From: Streptomyces aurantiogriseus
GTDB taxonomy: Bacteria; Actinomycetota; Actinomycetes; Streptomycetales; Streptomycetaceae
NCBI RefSeq assembly: GCF_014649375.1
Contig: NZ_BMSX01000014.1
Location: 1 to 64,000 of the forward strand
Direction of reading: 5' to 3'
DNA length: 64,000 nucleotides
Positions 18,516 to 26,702 of the stretch are shown here, piece after piece. Numbering within the stretch: position 1 is the stretch's first letter; each line of letters begins with the position of its first letter. A program made the translations under genes and the position numbers. A model generated the notes under the pieces. It searched no databases. It had not been told where the DNA came from and was given only the letters and a program-made list of their open reading frames with translations.

Positions 18516-18579
18516 GAAGCGTCATGTCCTTCGGAGTGGGGGTCGTTCCTTCCTGGGGGGACATGAACGCAGTGCGCAT
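18469..18579 (-). CDS. Possible leader peptide overlapping the ribosomal-protection gene
   Basis: ATG at 18579 with AGGAG five bases upstream opens a 36-codon frame (begins MRTAFMSPQEGTTPTPKDMT, ends in an arginine-rich tail) that stops at a TAA 47 bases inside the GTPase gene in another frame. Its initiation signal is better than that of the GTPase itself. Inference: translation through the overlap could control the downstream start, as leader peptides do for tet(M)-type genes. The C-terminal part may simply be a frame shadow, so the peptide is uncertain. Confidence 0.35.
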   Translation of the reverse strand: MRTAFMSPQEGTTPTPKDMTLRALAQPRDPRPRRRR

Positions 18580-18700
18580 CTGTGCTCCTGGATCTTCCGG
18601 GAATGGGTCCTGGGCAGTGCAACAGACGGGCGGGCCCAGCGGCAACGGATTAACGTTCAAACAAGCCGGTCCAGTAGCCGTGGCCGGAAAGGAGCGGACC

Positions 18701-19801
18701 GTGCGTGAGATTCTCCCGGTGCTGAACGGGTGGTACGCGGCCGGTGTGCCGTTCGGGCTGGCCACCGTCGTCGCCGTCAGCCGCAGCGCGCCGCGCGATC
18801 CGGGCGCGGCCATGGCGGTCGGGCCGGACGACGAGGTCGTGGGCAGTGTCTCCGGGGGGTGTGTCGAGGGCGCGGTGTTCGAGCTGGCCCAGGAGGTGGT
18901 GGCGAGCGGGGAGGCCCGGCTGGAGTCCTTCGGGTACAGCGACGAGGACGCCTTCGCGGTCGGGCTCACCTGCGGCGGCGAGATCACCCTGCTGGTGCGG
19001 CCGGTCACGCCCGCGCTCGACCCATCGTTCGGCGCGGTCGCCCGGTCGGTGGCGGCGGGCGAGCCGGTGACCGTGGCGACGGTGACGGACGGGCCCGCCC
19101 CACGCGGCGCCACCCTCGCGGTCTGGCCACAGCGCACGTCCGGCACGCTGGGCGCGAGCGGTCTGGACGTGGCGGTCACCGCCGACGCGCGCGGCGAACT
19201 CGCCCTCGGCGCCACGGGCGTACGGCACTACGGGCCGCGCGGTCAGCGGCGGGAGGACGCCGTCTCGGTGTTCCTGCACTCCTTCGCTCCGCCGCCGCGG
19301 ATGCTGGTGTTCGGCGCGATCGACTACGCCGCGGCAGTGGCCCGGATCGGGGACTTCCTCGGCTACCGGGTCACGGTGTGTGACGCGCGGCCGGTCTTCG
19401 CCACCCCGAAACGTTTCCCCGGAGGCGTCGAGGTGGTCGTGGAGTGGCCGCACCGCTATCTGCGCGACACGGCCACCGACGAGCGCACGGTGATCTGTGT
19501 GCTGACCCACGACCCGAAGTTCGACGTGCCGCTGCTGGAGGTGGCGCTGCGCCGGCCGGCCGCGTACATCGGGGCGATGGGCAGCCGCCGCACCCACAAC
19601 GACCGCCGGCGCCGGCTGGTGGAGGCGGGGCTGACGGACCGTGAACTGTCCCGGCTGCGCTCACCGGTCGGCCTCGACCTGGGGGCGCGCACGCCGGAGG
19701 AGGTGGCCGTGTCGGTGGCCGCCGAGATCGTCGCGCTGCGCTGGGGCGGCAGTGGGGCGCCGCTGACGGCGATGCAGGGGGCGATCCACCCCGCGTCGTG
19801 A
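18701..19801 (+). CDS. XdhC/CoxI-family protein (molybdenum cofactor maturation factor)
   Basis: A 366-residue two-domain XdhC protein. The N-terminal XdhC/CoxI domain contains VSGGCVEGAVFELAQEV (the conserved GGCVE) and LTCGG; the C-terminal Rossmann-like domain runs from MLVFGAIDYAAAVARIGDFL to AAYIGAMGSRRTHNDRRRRL. Family members bind sulfurated Mo-cofactor and insert it into xanthine or CO dehydrogenases. No molybdoenzyme gene is adjacent, so its partner must be elsewhere. GTG at 18701 is chosen over upstream starts because GGAG lies at the right distance (AAAGGAGCGGACC). Confidence 0.85.
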   Translation: MREILPVLNGWYAAGVPFGLATVVAVSRSAPRDPGAAMAVGPDDEVVGSVSGGCVEGAVFELAQEVVASGEARLESFGYSDEDAFAVGLTCGGEITLLVRPVTPALDPSFGAVARSVAAGEPVTVATVTDGPAPRGATLAVWPQRTSGTLGASGLDVAVTADARGELALGATGVRHYGPRGQRREDAVSVFLHSFAPPPRMLVFGAIDYAAAVARIGDFLGYRVTVCDARPVFATPKRFPGGVEVVVEWPHRYLRDTATDERTVICVLTHDPKFDVPLLEVALRRPAAYIGAMGSRRTHNDRRRRLVEAGLTDRELSRLRSPVGLDLGARTPEEVAVSVAAEIVALRWGGSGAPLTAMQGAIHPAS

Positions 19802-19813
19802 GGCCGCCACCCG

Positions 19814-20737
19814 TCAGGCCCCGTCCTCCCGGTGATCCGCGATGATCTGCTCCAAGTGGCGCAGAGCCGCCGCGGTCCGGGCCGGGTGGTCGCGGAAGAA
19901 GGGGTCGTCCGGCACGGGCAGCGAGCTCGCCAGCGCCCAGCCGCGACCGCGCGCCCAGGTGGCGTCGTCGGCGCCGACCGCCTCCCGGAACACCCCGCGC
20001 GCCTCGGCGGGCAGGAACTTCCAGGCGGGCAGCAGATCCACCGCCGGGTCGGCCACGGCGAGCGTCCCGAAGTCGATGACCGCGCCGAGCCGGCCGTCGC
20101 GCAGGAGGAGGTTGCCGGCGTCGAGGTCGCCGTGGATCCACACGGGCGGCTTCTGCCAGGCGGGCGCGGCGAGGGCCGCCTCCCACACCTCGGTCACCGC
20201 GTCGGTGTCGACCAGCCCGGTCCCCTTCAGCGCCTCGATCTTGGGCCGCACGCGTGCCTCCACGGCGATGGAGTCGCGGGGGTCGCCCAGGGGCACGCCC
20301 CGGAAGGCGTTGCTCTGCTCGGGTCCGGGGCCGCCGCCGGCGTCGCAGGTCTGGAGGGCGGTCAGGAATCCGGCGAGGTCGAGGGCGGTGCGCACCGGGT
20401 CGGCGAGGGCCTCGGTGGTCGCGGTCTCCCCTTCCAGCCAGCGGTACACCGACCAGGGGTACGGGTAGCCCTGGCCGGGGACGCCCTGGGCGACCGGTTC
20501 GGAGACCGGCAGCGGAAGGTGCGGGGCGAGGTGCGGCAGCCAGCGGTGTTCGCGGGCGACCTGGCCGGTCCAGTGCGCGTAGCGCGGCAGCCGTACGGAC
20601 AGGTCGTCGCCGAGGCGGAAGGTGGCGTTGTCCATACCGGACTGCGGGACCGGTGCGACGGGGAGATGGGCCCACTGCGGGAACTGGGCGGCGAGCAGAC
20701 GGCGGACGAGCGGCGTGTCGATCAGCACATGGTCCAT
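19814..20737 (-). CDS. Aminoglycoside phosphotransferase (APH)-family kinase
   Basis: A 307-residue APH-fold kinase. The catalytic loop WIHGDLDAGNLLL and metal-binding VIDFGTLAVADPAVDL are intact; the N-lobe has FRLGDDLSVRLPR. Such proteins phosphorylate aminoglycosides, macrolides, homoserine or other small molecules; the N-terminal MDHVLIDTPLVRRLLAAQFP is typical of the broad 'phosphotransferase family protein' group rather than a named resistance enzyme. Its stop is 13 bases from the convergent XdhC-like stop, and a metallophosphoesterase gene lies upstream on the same strand, about 55 bp away. Confidence 0.85.
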   Translation of the reverse strand: MDHVLIDTPLVRRLLAAQFPQWAHLPVAPVPQSGMDNATFRLGDDLSVRLPRYAHWTGQVAREHRWLPHLAPHLPLPVSEPVAQGVPGQGYPYPWSVYRWLEGETATTEALADPVRTALDLAGFLTALQTCDAGGGPGPEQSNAFRGVPLGDPRDSIAVEARVRPKIEALKGTGLVDTDAVTEVWEAALAAPAWQKPPVWIHGDLDAGNLLLRDGRLGAVIDFGTLAVADPAVDLLPAWKFLPAEARGVFREAVGADDATWARGRGWALASSLPVPDDPFFRDHPARTAAALRHLEQIIADHREDGA

Positions 20738-20792
20738 GTCAGCGGGCGCAGGGGTCGGGCGTCCACCGAATTACCGTGTGGGGGCGGGGAGT

Positions 20793-21293
20793 TCAGCGGG
20801 GCGGGAGCCGGTGCAGGACGACGTCCGTGAGCCGGCCGTCGTCCACCTCGGCCGTCAGGTAGGTGCAGTGCGGCTGGCGGCGGCGGTCGGTCGGGGAGCC
20901 CGGGTTGAGCAGGCGCAGTCCGCCGGGGGCGGTGGTGTCCCAGGGGATGTGGCTGTGGCCGAAGACGAGGACGTCGAGATCGGGGAAGCGGGCGGCGCAG
21001 CGCGCCTCGCGGCCCTGGGCCGGCCCGGTCTCGTGGACGACCCCGAAGCGCAGTCCCCCGAGGTCGGCGCAGGCGACCTCGGGGAGGCGGGCGCGCAGAT
21101 CGGGGCCGTCGTTGTTGCCGTACACGGCGAGGAGCCGGCGGCTGCGGCTCTCCAGCAGGTCGAGGGTGGCCGTGTCGACCCAGTCCCCGGCGTGGATCAC
21201 GACGTCGGCGCGCGGGAGTTCGTCGAGCAGCGGGGCGGGGAGCGCCTTGGCGCGCTTGGGGAGGTGGGTGTCGGACAGCAGCAGGAGGCGCAC
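20793..21293 (-). CDS. YfcE/MJ0936-type metallophosphoesterase
   Basis: A 166-residue calcineurin-fold phosphoesterase with every metal-binding motif: SDTHLP, HAGDW, GNNDGP, VHETG and GHSHIPW. Small family members hydrolyse phosphodiesters such as cyclic nucleotides or model substrates; the natural substrate is unknown. GTG at 21293 gives the expected start VRLLLLSDTHLP; the frame is open further upstream but that sequence is not conserved-looking. It lies head-to-head with the GT2 gene (start 21445). Confidence 0.85.
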   Translation of the reverse strand: MRLLLLSDTHLPKRAKALPAPLLDELPRADVVIHAGDWVDTATLDLLESRSRRLLAVYGNNDGPDLRARLPEVACADLGGLRFGVVHETGPAQGREARCAARFPDLDVLVFGHSHIPWDTTAPGGLRLLNPGSPTDRRRQPHCTYLTAEVDDGRLTDVVLHRLPPR

Positions 21294-21444
21294 GCCCCCA
21301 GCGTACGAGGGCCGCTGTGCATCCACCCGTGGGGACGGAGGGTGCGGCGGCGACGGCGGGGATAGCATCGGGCCACGCACCCGCCGCCCGCCCACGGCAA
21401 GCGGCCACGCACACGGCAAGCGACCAGAGGGGGCCAGGAGCCCG

Positions 21445-23418
21445 ATGCCGGTCAAGGTCAGCGTCATCGTCCCCGTCTACAACCCCGGTCCCTACATCGA
21501 GGACTGCGTCGCGTCGCTGCTGCGGCAGTCGCTGCCCCCGGACGAGTACGAAGTGATCTTCGTCGACGACGGGTCCACCGACGCCACCCCCGCCCGGCTC
21601 GACACGCTCGCCGCCGAGGATCCCCGGGTGCGCGTCATCCACCAGGAGAACTCCGGCTGGTCGGGCAAGCCCCGCAACGTCGGCATCGACGCCTCCAGCG
21701 GCACGTACGTCATGTTCGTCGACAACGACGACTACCTGGGCGACGAGGCGCTGGAGCGGATGTACGACTACGGCGTCGCCCACGACGCGGACGTGGTCGT
21801 CGGCAAGATGGCCGGCCGGGGCCGGGGCGTGCCGGTGGAGCTGTTCCGGGTGAACCGCCCTCGCGCCACCGTGGAGAACGCGCCCCTGATCGACAGCCTC
21901 ACCCCGCACAAGATGGTCCGCCGGGCGTTCCTGGACCGCACCGGCCTGCGCTTCCCGGAGGGGCGGCGCCGCCTGGAGGACCACGTCTTCGTCACCGAGG
22001 CCTTTCTGCGCGCGCACAGCGTGGCGGTGCTCAGCGACTACGTCTGCTACTACCACGTGCGGCGGGACGACGCCTCCAACGCGGGCTTCCAGCGCTTCGA
22101 TCCGGTGGGGTACTTCAAGAACCTCCGGGAGGCCCTCGACGTCGTCGAGCGGTACACCGAGCCGGGGCCGCTGCGCGACAGGCTGTTCCGGCGCTGGCTG
22201 CGCGTGGAGATGGTCGAACGGCTGCGCGGCCGGCGCTTCCTCGCCCTGCCCGAGGACTACCGGCGGCAGCTGTTCGACGAGATCCACGCGGTCGTCGTCG
22301 AGCGGTTCGGGCCGGGCGTGGCGGCGCCGATGCAGCCCACCCAGCGGGTGGTCGCCGCGCTGGCCGCCGACGGCCGGTACGACGACGTCGTCGACTTCGC
22401 GCGGTGGGAGGCGGGGGTCGGAGCCGTCGCGGTCCCGGAGGCCGTGGAGTGGTGCGACGGTGTGCTGCGCGTCGCCTTCGCCGCCGAGCTGACGCACGAG
22501 GGCGAGCCGATGACCTTCCCGGCGGCCTCGGGCTCCCCGCGGTGGCCCCCGCGGGACGTGGCCGAGGCGGTGCGCTGGCTGGGCACGGACGTCGTCGGCA
22601 GGTTCGGGCGGGCCGTGCCGGACGTGCTGTTGCGGGAGCGGGCCAGCGCGGCCCAGTACTTCCAGCCCGTGGAGGTCGTCCGGGAGACCGTTCCGGCCGG
22701 GGACGGCAGCCGGGTCCGGCTGGTGCTGCGGGCGACGGTCACGGTCGATCCGGCGGGCGCGGTCAGCGGCGGGCCGCCGGGCGAGGGCCTGTGGGACGTC
22801 CTCGTCCGCGTCCGCCTGGGCGGCTGGACGAAGGACGTCCGGCTGGGCCCGGCCCCCCGGCAGGACCGGCCCGCCCCGTACGCCGGTGTCGTCGCCGGCC
22901 GTGTGGTGCTGCCGTACTGGACGGACCGGCACGCGAGTCTCGCGCTGGACGTGGGCCGGGCGGGCCGGCGGCTGGGACTGGGCCGGCTCACCCCCGGGGA
23001 CGTCACCGTGGACGGGGACCGGCTGCGCGCGACCCTGCCGCTGTACGTGCCCGAGGCCACCGGAGTGCTGCTGCGGCTGACGGCCCGGGGCGGCTCGCAC
23101 GAGGTGCTCGCCGGTCTCTCCCCCGGCGGGCACCTGGAGGCCGCCCTGCCCATGGCCGACCTTGCGGGAAGGACGTGGCGGACGGAGCTCTGCCTCACCC
23201 CCGAGACCCCCGAGACGTCCGGGACCCGCGAGCCGCTCGGAACGCAGGAGCCGCGCTTCCACCCGCTGCCCGTGGCGCTGCGCGTCGGCACGGACGGCGT
23301 GCGCCCGGTGCGGGCGCCCACGCCGGGAAAGGTCCGGCGACTGGCCCGCAGGGCGCGGCGGGCGCTCCGCCGGCTCCTGCGCGGGGTGGCGTCCCGAGTC
23401 ACGGCACGGAGGGGGTGA
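21445..23418 (+). CDS. GT2 glycosyltransferase with large C-terminal beta-rich region
   Basis: 657 residues. Residues 1-about 240 are a GT-A domain (VSVIVPVYNPGPYIEDCVAS, FVDDGSTDATP, DXD-like FVDNDDYLGD, RRLEDHVFVTEAF). Residues about 245-330 are a helical linker and about 330-657 a beta-rich region ending in a basic tail (RRLARRARRALRRLLRG). The layout resembles wall-teichoic-acid glycosyltransferases such as TarS, in which C-terminal modules drive oligomerisation; that resemblance is inferred from layout only. AGGAG lies four bases before the ATG at 21445. Its stop overlaps the rmlC start as GTGA, so the pair is translationally coupled and the transferred sugar may be rhamnose. Confidence 0.85.
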   Translation: MPVKVSVIVPVYNPGPYIEDCVASLLRQSLPPDEYEVIFVDDGSTDATPARLDTLAAEDPRVRVIHQENSGWSGKPRNVGIDASSGTYVMFVDNDDYLGDEALERMYDYGVAHDADVVVGKMAGRGRGVPVELFRVNRPRATVENAPLIDSLTPHKMVRRAFLDRTGLRFPEGRRRLEDHVFVTEAFLRAHSVAVLSDYVCYYHVRRDDASNAGFQRFDPVGYFKNLREALDVVERYTEPGPLRDRLFRRWLRVEMVERLRGRRFLALPEDYRRQLFDEIHAVVVERFGPGVAAPMQPTQRVVAALAADGRYDDVVDFARWEAGVGAVAVPEAVEWCDGVLRVAFAAELTHEGEPMTFPAASGSPRWPPRDVAEAVRWLGTDVVGRFGRAVPDVLLRERASAAQYFQPVEVVRETVPAGDGSRVRLVLRATVTVDPAGAVSGGPPGEGLWDVLVRVRLGGWTKDVRLGPAPRQDRPAPYAGVVAGRVVLPYWTDRHASLALDVGRAGRRLGLGRLTPGDVTVDGDRLRATLPLYVPEATGVLLRLTARGGSHEVLAGLSPGGHLEAALPMADLAGRTWRTELCLTPETPETSGTREPLGTQEPRFHPLPVALRVGTDGVRPVRAPTPGKVRRLARRARRALRRLLRGVASRVTARRG

Positions 23419-24026
23419 CGGGCGTGCGTCCTCTGGGGATCGACGGGGCCTGGGTGCTGGAGCCCGAGGTCTTTCCCGACGAGCGGGGCAGCTTCCACGA
23501 GTGGTACCGCGCCCGGGAGTTGCGCGAGGCCACCGGGTACGGCCTGGACCTGGCCCAGGCCAACTGCTCCGTCTCCCGCCGTGGTGTCCTGCGCGGGGTG
23601 CACTTCGCCGATGTGCCGCCGGGGCAGGCCAAGTACGTCACCTGCGTGCGCGGCGCCGTCCTCGACGTGGTCGTCGACCTCCGGATGGGCTCGCCGGGGT
23701 TCGGGCGGTGGGAGACGGTGCCGCTGGACGACGACGCCCGGCACGCCGTGTTCCTCGCGGAGGGCCTGGGTCACGCCTTCCTGGCCCTCACCGACGACGC
23801 CACCGTGGTGTACCTGTGCTCGACCGGGTACGCGCCCGAGCGCGAGCACCAGGTGCACCCGCTCGACCCCGATCTGGGCATCGTCTGGCCCGAGGGCCTG
23901 CGGCCGGCGCTGTCGCCGAAGGACGCCCGGGCACCGTCGCTCGCCCAGGCACAGGCGTCGGGGCTGCTGCCGTCGTACGCGGCCTGTCTGGAGCGGTACG
24001 AGCGGCTCAGGGGACTCGGCGGCTGA
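23415..24026 (+). CDS. rmlC: dTDP-4-dehydrorhamnose 3,5-epimerase (RmlC)
   Basis: A 203-residue RmlC cupin. It converts dTDP-4-dehydro-6-deoxyglucose to dTDP-4-dehydrorhamnose, step three of dTDP-L-rhamnose synthesis. Diagnostic segments are VFPDERGSFHEWY, NCSVSRRGVLRGVHF (catalytic His), VRGAVLDVVVDLR and GLGHAFLALTDDATVVYLCS. The GTG at 23415 overlaps the stop of the GT2 gene. Unusually it is separated from rmlA, rmlB and rmlD, which lie on the opposite strand and converge on it with a methyltransferase; only about 11 bases separate the two stops. Confidence 0.9.
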   Translation: MTGVRPLGIDGAWVLEPEVFPDERGSFHEWYRARELREATGYGLDLAQANCSVSRRGVLRGVHFADVPPGQAKYVTCVRGAVLDVVVDLRMGSPGFGRWETVPLDDDARHAVFLAEGLGHAFLALTDDATVVYLCSTGYAPEREHQVHPLDPDLGIVWPEGLRPALSPKDARAPSLAQAQASGLLPSYAACLERYERLRGLGG

Positions 24027-24037
24027 GCCGGCGGAAC

Positions 24038-24841
24038 TCAGTCGCCGGGGGTGATCCGGTCCAGCGCGCCGCGCAGCGGTTCCCAGCCGTGGGAGCGGCC
24101 GAGGCCCCGGTTGCGGGCCCGGATCAGCGGGCGCCAGAACCCCGCGCGCAGGAGCTTCTCGGGCGGGACCGCCCGCACCCGCTCCAGGACCGTCTCGGGC
24201 ACCTTCTGCGGGTCGGGCACGTCGTACTCGGCGACGATCTCGCCGTACTTCTGGCGCAGCACGGGGTTGCGCGGGTCGGCGCCGAAGACGACCAGCTGGC
24301 CGGTGGGCTGGGTGTCGACGAGGACGGTGACGAGGTCGGGGCGGTGACGGGCCAGGATCTCGGTGAGTTTGTAGACGTCGCCGGTCCAGGCGGTGGTGTG
24401 CCGGTCGCGGGCGGCCTCGTCGACGCTGCGGGGCAGCATGTCGTCGAGGACGATCACGCTCGACCAGGCGGAGTGCTTCTCGATGCTGATGAAGTCGCGC
24501 AGCGCGTACTCGAACAGGTGCATGCCGTCGATGAAGGACAGGTCGAGGGTGGTGCGGCGCCAGTGGCCGAGGGGGTGACGGCCCCGGCGCAGGTTGCGCA
24601 GCGGGTGGCGGCCGCCCTTGAGGTGCGCGAGGGGGTTCCGGCGGGCGAAGAAGTCGTCGCTGGTGGCCTTGACCAGGTGGACGTCGCAGCGGATCTCGGA
24701 GGTCACCTTGAACGCGGGGTCGACGGCGATGCTGGGGACGCGGGACAGCCGCAGGCTGCGTCCGTCGTTGACGCCGATCTCGAGGTAGTTGCGGTTGGCG
24801 GTGACCTTGTGCAGTTCCCGCAGGAACTCGTGGCGTTTCAC
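24038..24841 (-). CDS. Class I SAM-dependent methyltransferase (Methyltransf_24 type)
   Basis: A 267-residue methyltransferase. Motif I is NYLEIGVNDGRSL, followed by IAVDPAFKV, and LDLSFIDGMHLFEYALRDF marks the Methyltransf_24/FkbM-like group often found in polysaccharide loci. The GTG at 24841 overlaps the rmlD stop as GTGA, so it is the last gene of the rmlA-rmlB-rmlD operon. Inference: it O-methylates a rhamnose-containing glycan or its precursor. Its stop faces that of rmlC across about 11 bases. Confidence 0.82.
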   Translation of the reverse strand: MKRHEFLRELHKVTANRNYLEIGVNDGRSLRLSRVPSIAVDPAFKVTSEIRCDVHLVKATSDDFFARRNPLAHLKGGRHPLRNLRRGRHPLGHWRRTTLDLSFIDGMHLFEYALRDFISIEKHSAWSSVIVLDDMLPRSVDEAARDRHTTAWTGDVYKLTEILARHRPDLVTVLVDTQPTGQLVVFGADPRNPVLRQKYGEIVAEYDVPDPQKVPETVLERVRAVPPEKLLRAGFWRPLIRARNRGLGRSHGWEPLRGALDRITPGD

Positions 24842-25722
24842 TGACGGACTCCTCGGTTCTCCTTGCGGATCAGGGGCAGGGCCTCGTGCAGGGCGGCGCG
24901 CCAGTCGCGCAGGGGTTCCAGGCCCACCTCCCGCCACCGGCCGTGGGCGAGGACGCTGTACGCGGGGCGGGGCGCGGGCCGGGGGTGGGCGTCGCTGGTC
25001 GTGGGGCGCACCCGGTCGGGGTCGGCGTCGATGGTCCGGAAGACCTCGCGGGCCAGCTCGTACCAGGTGGCCTCGCCGGACGCGGTGGCGTGGAGGACTC
25101 CGCCCGCCGCGGGGCCGACGCGCGGGCCGAGGTCGGCGATCCGGGCGGCGACGTCCGCGCTCCAGGTGGGCTGTCCGCGCTGGTCGTCGACGACGTCGAG
25201 GGTGTCGTGGCGGGCCTGGAGGTCGAGCATCGTCCGGACGAAGCTGCGGCCGTGGACGCCGTAGAGCCAGGCGGTGCGGACGATCGCGCAGGCGCCGGGC
25301 AGTTCGGTGAGGACGGCGCGTTCGCCGGCCAGTTTGGTGCGGCCGTAGGCGGTGCGCGGTGCGGGTGGATGGTCCTCGGGGTACGGGGTGGAGCGGGCGT
25401 CGCCGGCGAAGACGTAGTCGGTGGAGACATGGATCAGCCGGGCGCCGTGCGCGGCGCAGGCGCGGGCGAGCAGCCGGGGGCCGTCGCCGTTGATCCGCAG
25501 GGCGCGCGTCTCGTCGATCTCGGCGGCGTCGACGGCGGTGTAGGCGGCGCAGTTGACCACGAGGTCGGGGCGGTGCTCCGGGAACGCCCGCTCGACGGCG
25601 TCGGGCCGGGTGACGTCCAGGCCCGCGTGGTCCAGCCCGGTCACGTCCTCGCCGCGCCGGGCCAGCTCCTCGACCGTGTCCCGGCCGAGCATCCCGCCTG
25701 CCCCCGTCACCAGCCATCTCAT
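24838..25722 (-). CDS. rmlD: dTDP-4-dehydrorhamnose reductase (RmlD)
   Basis: A 294-residue extended SDR. The nucleotide-binding motif is WLVTGAGGMLGRD; the YxxxK catalytic pair is in AYGRTKLAGE, preceded by HVSTDYVFAGD. It reduces dTDP-4-dehydrorhamnose to dTDP-L-rhamnose, the last pathway step. ATG at 25722 overlaps the rmlB stop (ATGA), and its own stop overlaps the methyltransferase start, giving tight translational coupling through the operon. Confidence 0.92.
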   Translation of the reverse strand: MRWLVTGAGGMLGRDTVEELARRGEDVTGLDHAGLDVTRPDAVERAFPEHRPDLVVNCAAYTAVDAAEIDETRALRINGDGPRLLARACAAHGARLIHVSTDYVFAGDARSTPYPEDHPPAPRTAYGRTKLAGERAVLTELPGACAIVRTAWLYGVHGRSFVRTMLDLQARHDTLDVVDDQRGQPTWSADVAARIADLGPRVGPAAGGVLHATASGEATWYELAREVFRTIDADPDRVRPTTSDAHPRPAPRPAYSVLAHGRWREVGLEPLRDWRAALHEALPLIRKENRGVRQ

Positions 25723-26702
25723 GTCGTTCCCGCTCCCCGCTTCAGGGGCTCCCACCAGTCGCGGTGGTCCCGGTACCAGGTGACCGTGTCGGCGAGGCCG
25801 GCCGCGAAGCCGTGGCGGGGGCGGTAGCCGAGTTCGGTGCGGGCCTTGGTCCAGTCGACGCAGTAGCGCAGGTCGTGGCCCTTGCGGTCCTCGACGTACT
25901 CGACCCGGTCCCAGCCGGCCCCGCAGGCCTCCAGCAGCAGGCCGGTCAGCTCGCGGTTGCTCAGTTCGGTGCCGCCGCCGAGGTTGTAGACCTCGCCGGG
26001 CCGGCCCTTCGTCCGGACCAGGTCGACGCCCCGGCAGTGGTCCTCGACGTGCAGCCAGTCGCGGACGTTGCGGCCGTCGCCGTAGAGCGGGACCTTCGCG
26101 CCGTCCAGGAGGTTCGTCACGAACAGCGGGACGAGCTTCTCGGGGAACTGGCGCGGGCCGTAGTTGTTCGAGCAGCGGGTGACACGGACGTCCAGGCCGT
26201 GGGTGCGGTGGTGGGCCAGGGCGATCAGGTCGGAGGCGGCCTTGGAGGCGGAGTACGGCGAGGTGGGGTTGAGCGGGTGGTCCTCGGGCCAGGCGCCGGT
26301 CTCGATCGAGCCGTAGACCTCGTCGGTGGACACGTGCACGAACGGTCCGACGCCGTGCCGCAGGGCCGCGTCCAGCAGGGTCTGGGTGCCGAGGACGTTG
26401 GTGCGGACGAACGCGCCCGCGCCCTCGATCGAGCGGTCGACGTGGGACTCGGCGGCGAAGTGCACCACCTGGTCGGCGCCGGCCATCAGCTTGTCGACGA
26501 GGGCCGCGTCGCAGATGTCGCCGTGCACGAACTCCAGGCGGGGGTGGCCGAGCGGCAGGTTGGTGAGGGTGCCGGCGTAGGTGAGCTTGTCCAGGACGGT
26601 GATGACCCCTGGTTCTCCGGCGTCTTCGGCGTCCTCGGCGAGGAGACCGCGGACGTAGGTGGAGCCGATGAAGCCGGCCGCTCCGGTGACGAGGAGGTTC
26701 AT
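25719..26702 (-). CDS. rmlB: dTDP-glucose 4,6-dehydratase (RmlB)
   Basis: A 327-residue extended SDR. It has NAD-binding LLVTGAAGFIGSTYVRGLL, the HFAAESHVDRSI signature, the catalytic triad region VHVSTDEVYGSIE and YSASKAASD, and RCSNNYGPRQFPEKLVP. It converts dTDP-glucose to dTDP-4-dehydro-6-deoxyglucose. Such enzymes also feed antibiotic deoxysugars, but here the gene is flanked by rmlA and rmlD with ATGA overlaps on both sides, indicating rhamnose. Confidence 0.94.
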   Translation of the reverse strand: MNLLVTGAAGFIGSTYVRGLLAEDAEDAGEPGVITVLDKLTYAGTLTNLPLGHPRLEFVHGDICDAALVDKLMAGADQVVHFAAESHVDRSIEGAGAFVRTNVLGTQTLLDAALRHGVGPFVHVSTDEVYGSIETGAWPEDHPLNPTSPYSASKAASDLIALAHHRTHGLDVRVTRCSNNYGPRQFPEKLVPLFVTNLLDGAKVPLYGDGRNVRDWLHVEDHCRGVDLVRTKGRPGEVYNLGGGTELSNRELTGLLLEACGAGWDRVEYVEDRKGHDLRYCVDWTKARTELGYRPRHGFAAGLADTVTWYRDHRDWWEPLKRGAGTT

